In this document: positions 36,278 to 48,200 of the stretch, piece after piece
How positions within the stretch are numbered: position 1 is the stretch's first letter
Layout of the letters: every line of letters begins with the position of its first letter
Source: Calliopum simillimum
Taxonomy: Eukaryota; Arthropoda; Insecta; Diptera; Lauxaniidae
Assembly: GCA_951812925.1 (NCBI GenBank)
Contig: OX638368.1
Location: 3,162,001-3,226,000, forward strand
Length of the DNA stretch: 64,000 nucleotides
Direction: 5' to 3'
Notes under the pieces: model-generated
The model's input: the letters and a program-made list of their open reading frames with translations, nothing else
Told to the model about the DNA's origin: nothing
Databases searched by the model: none
Position numbers and translations under genes: made by a program

Positions 36278-39200
36278 ACAGACAGACGGACATGGCTATA
36301 TCGACTCAAGAGGTGACGCTGATCAAGAATATATATACTTTTCTATATCTGCCACGCCTCCTTCTCTGCGTTACAAACGGAAGGACAAAGTGAATATACC
36401 CTTGGTGTATGGTATAATTACGACCAGAGAGGGTGTCAGGAGGTCGTTTTATCTAAAAATTTTGGGAAAATCGAGATTTCCGATAATATACGGGAGAGCA
36501 CATATTTCAGAAGTAGTAAATATGTTACAGGGCACCTTTCCAAATACTCTAGAGTAAAATTCAGAAAAATCGTATGTGGGTCGTGGCGACAGAATGGGTT
36601 AGAAAGTCTAATTCTGAAAAAATTCTAGCAAAATCTTTGATAAAAAATAAATTGATTTTGATTATGTTTTTTTTAATTTAAGCGCCCCCAACATTTAAGC
36701 AAACCAAAAATTTGGGGTAAAAAAATTCGATTTTTGGCGATATGCGATCGAGCACACCATAGCGACACATAAGGCAAGATAGCATGATATCTAACAAATA
36801 TTCCGGAGTAAAATTCAGAAAAATAGTATGTGGGTCATGGCGACAGAATGGGTTAAAAAGTCTAAATAGCTCTTTACGTCCACATAACAGGTCCGAAAAT
36901 TCTGAAAAAATTCAAGCAAATTCCTTGGCAAAAAATAAATCGAATTTGTTTATGCTCTTTTTTTTTTTTGATTTAAGCCCCCCATGTCGAGTAAAAAACG
37001 AAAACGCCAAGATTTGGGTAACAAAAACTTTATTTTTGGCGGAATGCGAAATTTAGAGTTTTTCGTTTTTTGCTCATCATGGGGGGCTTAAATCAAAAAA
37101 ACATCATAAGCAAAGTCGGTTTATTTTTCGTCAAGGAATTTGCTTGAATTTTTTCAGAATTTTCGGACCTGTTTTGTGGGCGTAAAGAGCGATTTAGACT
37201 TTTTAACCCATTCTGTCGCCACGACCCACACACGATTTTTCCAAATTTTACACCAGAATATTTGGAAAGGCGCCCCGTAACATATCTACTACTTCTGAAA
37301 TATGTGCTCTTAGTAGAGTTCCCAGGGAGATAAAAACACTGTATTCGTAGGACTTCCACAAGACCGCATGAAATTTAATTATTAAAAGTGGAATGCTTAG
37401 CTTAAAATATAAATAAACTAGTAAGGGTGTAAAATTTGGCCTGGCCAAACATTAAATACCCTACACTGCAGTAATTTTCAAATTTTGCTCATATGGGAGG
37501 TGCTACGCCCTCTTGTCCGAGTTCACCCAGTTTTTGTTCAGAACTTGCATTTATAGTTTTTAGTGTCTGAGTAAAACCTTTCTGGGTAAAGCGTTTGAAG
37601 CTTTTGCTTATATAGGAGGTGCCACGCCCTCTTGTCCGAGTTCGCCTAGTTTTACCTTGGAGCGTGCATTTATAGTATTTAGTATTTGAGTGAAGTTTGG
37701 TTGGATTATCTCAAAAAACTGTTTCAGTATAGCATTTTGAAACTTTTGCTTATGTGGGAGGTGCCACGCCCCCTTGTCCGATTTCACCCAATTTTTGTTG
37801 AAAGCTTTCATTTATGAATTTTAGTATCTGAGTCAAATTTGGTTCGAATATCTCAAAAAACGCTTTCAGTATAGCGTTTTTCAGCATTTGCTTCTATGGG
37901 GGGTGCCACGCCCTCTTGTCCGAATTCACTCAGTTTTTTCTCAGAGCTTGCGCTTACAATTTTTAGTATTTATGCGTATTTTGGTTGCATTGTCGTGAAA
38001 AATACTCCTAAAATTGCATTTTGAATACATTTTTTGTATGGGCGGTAGGCGTGTCCGTTGACCGATTTTGCTCATTTTCAATCCCCCGAGCTAACTTTGG
38101 TGACGGAGGCAGTGTATCAAATTTCATTGAATTATCTTGCTCAGTTTTCCCAAAAAGTGTATTTCAACACACAGCCAGCCACCCAGCCAGCCACCCAGCC
38201 AGCCACCCAGCCAGCCACCCAGCCAGCCACCCAGCCAGCCAGACAGACGGACATGGCTATATCGACTCAGGAGGTGACGCTGATCAAGAATATATATACT
38301 TTTCTATATCTGCCACGCCTCCTTCTCTGCGTTACAAACGGAAGGACAAAGTGAATATACCCTGGGTGTAGGGTATAAAACAAAGTTTAAAAAGTTGTGA
38401 TCTTTTTTGTAGTGCGGTCATTTGGTAGATTTACCTGGAAAGTTTTTCGAAGTTTTTTAAACTGATTTTTTCTTTTAAATTGTGATAATACATGTTGCAG
38501 CAATAAAACAAAAATACCAGCTTATAGGGAATTGTTTGTTATACAAACAACATTTCGTTTTTTTTTTTTTGTACGACTTAAAGTTTAGGAGATATCTTTT
38601 GACAAACTTAAAATTTAGAAAAAAACTGTTTTTGCAAAATATTCCGAAACGATATGCCGCAGAAAAAATTTTTTTCTTGGATTTTGCAGAACATGTTATT
38701 CTCTATGAATGTCTTTACCAACACTTTTTCCGTCCGACTTACCGTTCATGAGATATCGCGATTTGAAAATGAACATAGTTTTATGAAAATTTAAGCGCAG
38801 TAGGCCTCATCGTTTTGCCTTTTTGGACAAAACACCGTAGTTGGTGTTGGAAACAACTTCAATTACGAAGAAGTTTACTAGAATTTTTCTCTAGAAGTAC
38901 CCATTACAGAGATAAAAATAGTAGTTTTAAATGTGTTTTGCGATTAGTGGAGTGCCTGAGACTTTTAACCTAGGATATTTATTAGAGTGAATGAATTTAT
39001 ATAGTTGAGGTGGGATTTTGTTTTTTATACCATAAAAAGAAAAGTTTACCAAAAATTTTTTTGTGCAATTGATTTTTTCTTTATTTAAGCAATAACTATA
39101 AAAAGTTAACACAACACTAAATCCAAAATAGATGTAACATTTTGCAAACTATTTTTTCTAAACTAATTTAGAGTCGCTGATCTCAAAAAAACCACTTATT

Positions 39201-42200
39201 TTTTATTTCTTTGGACGGTTACCGAGTTATTCGGACATTTATATTTTCGAGGTTATAGCTTCATATAAATCAATATATTAGTAGAACGCCAAGTCCGATC
39301 GATTTTATTTTACAACGCTTACAAAGAGTGAGTAATGGCTCTTTAACGAGTATACCAATGATTATGCTCCGAACAAAATTAACTGAGTTATAGCAGGAAA
39401 AACTCAGATTTTTTAAAAATTTTAAAAAATTTTTCATATCAATATCAAATGAAAAACTTAGTTTTTCGCATTTATTTATTTTTAAAAAGATTTTTTTTGA
39501 CAATTTTATTCAATGGCAAATTTAATTCCAAACATTTTAAGCCTAGTTTAAGCAAAATCGAATGCGATTTCTTGAAGATATTAAGGATTTGGTGCAATAA
39601 GAATGATGAGAAGTTGTCCAGAGCATTTTCAAAATGTTCAGCCTAAGTCAACAGATCCAATTTTTTAGCTTCCACATCGGCCATTCTACACTCATTGAAA
39701 ATTTTAAAGAAGCTCTCATAATTTATTGTAGAAGAACATTTCGGACCGGGTTGCAATTGCATCAAAAATATAAATTTTGGAAAGAAAACGATACGCCTTC
39801 ATTGCACTAAAACCTTAATATCTTCACGAGATTTCATTCGATTTAGCTCAAAGTTAGCTTAAAATGTTTGGAATGGAATTTTTTAACTAAATATATGCGA
39901 AAAACTAAGTTTTTCATTTGACGTTGGTATGAAAAATTTAAAAATTTTTTTAAAAAATCTAAGTTTTTCGTGCTATAACTCAGTTAATTTTATTCGGAGC
40001 ATAATCATAAAATCAAATCGATCGGATTTGGCCTTATACAAATATATTGATGTATATGATGCTATAAATAAAAATGGCCGAATAACTCGGGAACGGTTAG
40101 AAGAAAAAAAAAAATTGCGTTTTTCGTGTTCAGCGACCTCAAATTAGTTTAGAAAAACTGGTTTGCAAATTGTTACAATTATTTTTAATGTAGTGTTATA
40201 CTAACATTTTATAGTTAATACACAAATCAAAAGCACAAACAATTTTGGGAAACTTTTTTTTTATGGCATTTAAAACAAAATCCCATCCCAACCATATAAA
40301 TTCATTCGGTCTTGTAGAAATCCTAGGTTAAAAGCCCTAGGCACTCCACTATCTACCGTAAATTATCGGAAATCTCGATTTTCTCAAAATTTTTTGATAA
40401 AACGACCTCCTGACACCCTCTCGGGTCGAAATTTTTTTGTTCATCTATTGGGAATTTAATTTTATACATCTAGGAATACATTCCACCATTCCATTGAACA
40501 TGGAAAAAAAATTCCTTAAAACCTGCATCATATAAGAGGAGATTATTTTCGGATATGCCCACATGTACATATGTTAACAAAATGAACTCATCATTGATCA
40601 CAAATAAAAAGATTTTTCAAGAATGAAAGATGACTTATTACGTTCTGCCATTTAATTCTATAAGCTTGAAAAGATGTTCTTACTATGTCATATTTGTTCG
40701 TTCAAATCACCTGCTGCTTTAAAAGATTAGACATGAAATAATGGCTTGGAAATGCGTTGGCGAATAAAATACAAACTGTGCTACATATTTAATATTTAAA
40801 TGTAAAAGTTGGTTGGCCAAGTTCAGTAAATATTTACATCGAATCAAAAAAATACACATTTCTTTTCCAGACACTTAGATATGCTTTAGTTTTTTAGATA
40901 TATTGAATTTTTTTTTTTTTTTGAACTAGAGCTGCCTGTTCTTTTAATCGTTAAAAAGTAGGCGTGGCATTGTCCGATCACGCCAGCGGATGCTAATTAT
41001 GTTGTGCAGCTACCTACCGAATTTCATCGAAATAGCTTGTATATTTTGGGAGTTATAGCGTTTTAAAGTGTCAATTCTTCAAATCGTTAAAAAGTAGGCG
41101 TGGCATTGTCCGATCACGGCTGATATTTATGTGGAGCACCTACCTACCAAATTTCATGGAAATAGCGTCCATAGTTTTCGAGATATAACGTGTTAAATTT
41201 TTTTCGATTAATCGTTAAATAGTGGGCGTGGCATATCCGTACTATCTCAAATGGGGTACGAAAAGTACGAAGTACGAGGTACGAAAAGTACGAGGTACGA
41301 ATAGTACGACGTTCGTATCAAAGGTACGAACTTTACCGAATTCACGTACCTGTGCGAACCTCAAATTCACGTGATTTGGGGGTACGTGATTTCGTACCCC
41401 TGTTCGTGAATTCACGTACTCACACGTAGACCGAATTCACGTGATCCGACAGCTCTATTTTGAACAGCGCGACTTCGCCCATTTTTCTACATATACGTAT
41501 ATACTTTCCCCTGATCGATAATTATACACTGTAAACATTTCATTAAAATCGGTTGACCCCCTATTCTATTCTTGTCATGCATGGAAAAAACCGTTTGTCA
41601 TTTGATTCGGTCTATGTTATATTTCTTGGCCACAGTTTTTGAGATGAAAAAATAATTAAGCTGCTTATCCAATAAATTTTAGAATTATAAATCAGATATG
41701 TAAAATGGGTAAATTGAATTTTCAAAATACTTTTAGCAATTTATAGATAACTCCATGATTAAATGCAGATGTTTGCTTAACATAGATTCAGTTTCAATTA
41801 ACCTTAATGTACGTGCGATTTCAAGTTCAAGTAATAATACTGTGCTAGTTGAAAATTTGGTCTGACGAAAAATATGTGATTCTTACCTAATTCGGGTATG
41901 GGGAACTCAGTGGAGCTAGATTTCGCATCAAATGTATATTTTCCTGTTCAGGATGTATCAATAGGCATTCGGGTTATTAAGTTTTGAATCAAATATATTT
42001 TGTGTATGAAATCATTGATTTATCAGAAGTTAAAAAGAGATTTTTTTTTTATAAAAAACACATCTTTCTATACGAAATTTTCATTTTAACTTTTTGTATG
42101 GGGTGATGAACCAATCCAGTAAAACGCTTAGCACCACTGAATTAGGTAATAATGAGTCATTATTAATGACCTATCTCCCGCCAGACCCAAAAAAGGTCCC

Positions 42201-45200
42201 AAAAGCTAGTACAGTGTAATTAATGTAATCGTTTATTAATGATTTATTAAAACGATACTTAAGTAAGAAGTGTAATTGGCTAATGTAAATTGAAATCGGA
42301 CTCATCGCCTTTCGCCCTTCGTTCTAGTTAGGTTACTGAGTATTGAGTGGCTGACCAAACTTGGCAACTTTGCTCACTTTTACAAGTTAAGTAAGTATAA
42401 AACGATCCTACTATAGAAATTTGTTGTTGAAATAAGTTTAGCCTACATTTTCTTTGTAATTTCTTGTGGTCATGTGGGCGATTATTACAACAATTTTTCA
42501 TTCAAAGTTTTTGCTATGGTTATAAACACAGAGTGTAGAATATAGATTATGGAGTTGATACTTTGCATGTCAGCTAGCAATCAATATTTCTATTGCTTAA
42601 AAGCAAAACAGAATGACTTCAGATCACATTTTAGTATTAAATTAAGAATAAGTGGAATGGGTTGTGATTTGGTTGGATTCTCTCAAGCATTTTGAAACTT
42701 TTGCTTATATGGGAGGTGCCAGGCCCTTCTGACCAAGTTCGCCTATTTTTTGCTAAAAGCTTGCATTAACTATTTTTAGTGTCTGAGTAAAAGTTGGTTT
42801 GATTATCTCAAAAACGCTTTCAAACTTTTGCTTATATGGGAGGCACCATGCCCTCCTGTACGAATTCACCTAGTTTTTGCTCTGAGCTCGCACCTACCGT
42901 CCTTAGTATTTATGTGAATTTTTGTTGATTTATAACTAACTAACTTTGATGAGTAGGCAGTGTTCCAATTTTCATCAAATTAGGTTGCTCCCAAAAAGTA
43001 TTAAAATGATTTCAACGGATGAGCAGACATCCAGACAGACAGACGAACATGGCTATATCGACTCAGGACGTGACGCTGATCAAGAATATATCGATATGTC
43101 CTTACAAACGGAAAGACAAAATGAATATACACTGGGTGTAGGGTATAAAAATATGAAAAAACTTACCGTAGAAATAAAATCATCGTTGCACAGCATTTAA
43201 TTTACATTTACTTGACTAAGAATAATTGTTCTCACTTAAAAGTCGCATGAGAAATAAATAATCTTAATTATACAGCAAATTTATAGATTTTACAATAGAA
43301 AAAAATCTTCTATTTTCAATAAATTGTAAAGATTATTTTCTTGATACACAAATGTATTTTAAAGATATTTTTTAAAAATTTTTTATCATTAACTAACTTA
43401 TTATTTTGCTTTAGAAATTTGAACCTCAACTTCACACTAATCGCGCAATTGTATCTTTGAAGTATTTTAGCGATATAATAAATATAAAATGCAACACACG
43501 TTATTCAATGCTCGGAACTTCGTTACGTGTTATTTAAAACCAAAATCTTTATATCTCCATTAAAAATTTTGCAAAAACAAACAGACAAAAAAAATTGTTA
43601 ACATTTTGGTTCTATCGAATGCTTCACCCTGCTAACGGTGTTTGAAAAAAAAAAACATAAACACAAACAAACAACCGAACGCGCGCTTAAAACGTAGCGC
43701 GCCAAGACACCGAGATTTCTTTGAAGAAACCAACTTTGTTGCTGGCCGCGTTACTTGCTGCACTGAATGAAGAAAAAACAAATTTCTGCTGGTTTGCCAT
43801 TTGCAAAGAGAGTACAGTGAAGAGATCGAGTCACTCAAGAAGTCATTTATGTCACTCAAAGTAATCATAGCCCACATACACAGTGCACTTTATCGTCTAA
43901 TTTGCTTAAAGCGCCGATCGTACGCTAATTGTACTCTTCTTCATAACATACACTCAGGGAAAAAACGACAACTTTCACTGTTGATTCAATAGATATCAGT
44001 AACGATTTAGTTCCGAAGGCAAAATTATTTGAACTGACTGTGAAAAGCTATTGATTTGAAGTTAATAAATTGAATCTGATTAGTATTCAAATCAAATATT
44101 TTCTTTTGATTTAACAAACATTTGAGGTTGATTCAAAGAAAAGTTCCTTTTGATTTAAAAAACATTCGCGGTAGGTTCAAATGCATTTTTGTTTGTTTTA
44201 TTTATTTGTTTCACATGTTTTATTTGTTTTTTTTTTTTTTATTACTTTTAAAAGTTCCTGAAGTTCATCATCCGGATCGGTTTCTTTTTCAATCGTTATG
44301 TTTGTACATCATTCAGCTTCCTCTTACTCATCGGTATTATTCATTTTAATTTTTTTTTGGTCCTACATACGCACACGTTTTCGTTGAACGTTGCAAATAT
44401 TGCGACATTCTCCTTATTCACATTCTTTCGTAGCGTGCTACATGGTTAGAAGGCATAAAAAGAAGAACAAGAAGCCTAACCATGTACTTCACGTTGTTGT
44501 ATTTTCGTTGAACTTACCAACTAATTTTTGACATTGAATCTACAGTAAAATAGTAATTTTTCCCTGAGTACACGATTTAAATTCAATTTAATAGCACAGT
44601 GCAACAATTTGATGGGAAACCAATCTAAATTTGATTTCGATATTTTTTCTTGACTAATCCAAGGTTACTGATTCCGAATCTGGCAACTCTTTTCCCCTCC
44701 ACGTATTTTGGTTTTCTGTGGAAAAATCTAATATTCAAATGAAATCCCCAGGCTTTTAAATTTTTTTTTTTAAATTTCGGACTTCATGTAAGCTTTTAAA
44801 ATTTTGTTGGGAATTATTAGTCTTAAGTTACCCAAAACTAGTAAGATGTTGCTATTGTTAATATATTTCAAAATATAGATGCCCGATTTTCTCGGTTTTT
44901 TTTTAATGAATTTTTTTGTCTGGTAACTTTTCTTCCGCAATTCTGATTTATTCGAAGTCTGGTTGCAAAAGACAGATAAAAAAGAAAAAGAAGACGCTAT
45001 TTTTCAATTTCTTATTAGAAAATACTGAAAATACAACTAGTCCAAGTAACTTATGTAAAAGTGCGTATAATTTTCACATTAGGTTTCTCGAAAAATAAAG
45101 ATATTTGAGGTTAATATACGAAAAATTATTACTTTTGAGGTTAATTGTAGACTGCACAACATTTTTTATTATTTTTTTTTTTTTTTTGAATAATTCATTA

Positions 45201-48200
45201 CTGAGTACCACTTCAAAACCAGCTCTTAAAAAGTACCATACAATACTTTCTTCAAAAGTAATGGGATTTCAAGATGTCATCTTAAAATTGCCATAACTTT
45301 TAAAGACAGTATTGAAGGCCATATTTTAAGGGCTCATCTTGAAGAAACAGAATAGAACTACGTGATACATTTGGTACAAAAAATAAAGAAAATTTTGTGC
45401 AGTTTGTATCTAACCTCAAAAATAGCCAAAACAGCTATTTTTCATGAGTTTGACCTCAAATATCTCCAAATCCTGATGGGTCAATTCTGACCTCGGATTC
45501 GGATTTTACGCATGAAGTTATTTCGGAAATGCTTTGATACAAAATCTTGCTGGTATGTGTTTTTTATTTAGAAAATTTATTATATACCATTTTTGTACCG
45601 GTGGTTCAAGGGTTAATATTTTTTAGAATTGGTCTTTTAGTCTAGAGTCAACATAAAAACTGCGTTTGCAGTTGGTCAGCATGATAATATGGACGTTATA
45701 GGTTTTGACCAGAAAAATGTGCTTTTTGACCTATAGTGGGATGGTGGGTAGGATTTAACGACGCGATGTATACATAGATATCATCACAGCCAGGTCTCCG
45801 ATGGAAATGTAGTATTAAAGTACAATATTTTATAAATCACTGACGACAGATGTAAATCATCATTTTTAGATGCATAAAATCAACGGCACAGCATCCAGTT
45901 AACAACTGTAACAGTTTAATGGATATCCACATAATCGGGGTTCAACTGTACATGCAGACGATAATGGTTTTTGAGTTTGAGTCGAAAGAATCGAGTGGAT
46001 GGAATTTCGTACTCATTTATACTCTCTTTGAGAGCTTTTACCGGATAACTATTTCTTGTCTCACAATTGCAAAAGCGATTGAAACGACAACAACAACAAA
46101 AAGTTGTAATATGACACATCGCTTACTGGATTTTCTGGATTATTTGTTTAGGTTTTTGTTTATTTCGCAAATTCTATCGTGATATTTCAGTTTTTTTTAT
46201 TTTTAATTTTTTTGTTTTGTTTGGTGTTGCCTAGCCCAAAACTCTGATGGTGCGTCAACAATTGAACAAAGTTGAACAAAATATATAAGATGTTTTGTGA
46301 AATTTTTTTAAATTTAAAAAAAAAAAAAACAGATCAACTTTTGACACCCCCCCCACCCCCCCCCTTACATAATATACAGATTTAGCCGCCAAAAAATAAA
46401 TACAGAGAACAAAAAACTTGTGTAAATTCAACCCAAGTAGAAATTGTTTTAACTAATAATGGTGTTACCTTTGGCCTGGCCAAAAATTATATAACTAAAT
46501 ACCCTTCACTGCAAAAATTTTGAAAATTTCGCTTGTAGGGGAGTCACGTCTTTTTGTCCAAGTTCGCCGAGTTTTTGCATTTACTACAGTGGTCGGCAAA
46601 TTAATGAGTGAGAATTTATATTTGAAAGAAGATAGATAGAAGAAAGAAAAGGATAGAGAGAGCTAGGTAGATTTTTGAGTGCGCAATTGTGATATGGCCT
46701 GCCGGCCACTGATTTACTATCTTTAATGTCTGAGTCAAATTAAATTGGCTTATCTCAAGATTGTAAAAATTTTGCTTATACGGGAGGCGCCACGCCCTCT
46801 GGTTTGATTGCGCCATAGATTTGCTTAGAGCTTGCATTTACTGTCCTTAGTGTACTATATGAGTTGAGTTTGGATGGATTATCTCTTTAAGCGTTTTTTG
46901 CTTACATGGGAGGTACCACGACGGTCTGTTGTCCGAACTCACCTAATTTTTACTTAGAGTTTTTGCTTATTATTCGTAGTATTTATGAGAATTTTAGTTG
47001 CTTTATCGTGAAAACGCTCAAAAAATTGTGTTTTGAATATTTTTTTTTTTTTGTCTGAGCGGTGGCCGTGTCCGGACCGATTTCGCTAATTTTCAATCCA
47101 ACGAGCTTACTTTCTTCGAACTATCTTGCTGAGTTTTACAGACTTATAGACAGACGAAAATGTCATAATTGACTCAGGAGGTGACGCTGATCAAGAATAT
47201 ACATATACGTATATAGTTTTCCATACCTGTCACGCCACCACGCATTACAAACAGCAGGAAAATATAAATAGCATTAATGTTCCACTTTAGTTTTAAGGCA
47301 ATATTACAAAAAAAATTTAAATATATTTAATAAGTCAAATTATATAAAACAAAGCCGAATTTCTTAGTTAAACTACCTAAGTATTTATATGTAATTTCGT
47401 GTTCTATCTTCAGACTTAATTCTTTAGCAAAGTGCCTTAATGAACTTTGGTTAATCACCAAAGTTTTTTTTGACAAGCTGACAAAAATCTACCAACCTAA
47501 ATCTATTATATAAAAATGAAATGGTGTCCGTATGTAGCTTATGAACGCGGAAACTACAAGGCCGATTTACATAATTTTTTTTTTAAATTGTTTGTTATGG
47601 TCTGTAGAAGGTTCTTAAGGGGGTGGGATGCTACTGAGGGGAACGGGGGTTGCACCCCCCATACGAAAAAAATACAAAAAATGCTATATCTCTACAGTTA
47701 TACAAGTTATGATTATGAAAGTTGATGAACTTATGCATAATGTACATATCTACCATTTACCATGCAAAACTTGGGGGATATTGGGTGTAGAATTGCATCC
47801 AATTTTCAAAAATACACAAAATGCTATATTTCTTCACATATCGCAGATATTGTTATAAAACTTGGTACATACATGAATATTCTATCTACCATTTACTATG
47901 AAAATCTTGGGCGGGGGGTGAGAAGAGGGAGTTGCACCCTTCATACAAAAAATATAGAAAATGCTATATCTCTGTACCTATGGGAGCTATGATTACAAAA
48001 GTTGATACATGGATCTTTAAAAACCTTGGTGATTGGAAGAGAGGGACGATGGAGATGGATGGGACTTCGTACGTATAGGCATCGGGAATGGGCGAACGAA
48101 GTCGCAACCAGGCCAGCTAGTCATGTATAAAATTCCTAAGATCTTTGGTAATAACACGGGTCGTTTAAACTCTGTTCTTGAAGTTCAGGGTTTTTCAATG

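Noticed and set aside
36150..36560. Plus-strand frames with long Pro-Ala-Ser-Gln runs (also at 38021-38371)
   Set aside because: They are translations of the CAGC microsatellite and mini-me core; overlapping frames are equally open and no gene context exists.
39449..40147. Mirror frames containing LKNLSFSCYNSVNF on both strands
   Set aside because: They are the two arms of the foldback element read in opposite directions.
47516..47992. Three overlapping plus-strand frames
   Set aside because: They reflect the 140-bp tandem units in the Helitron-like element.
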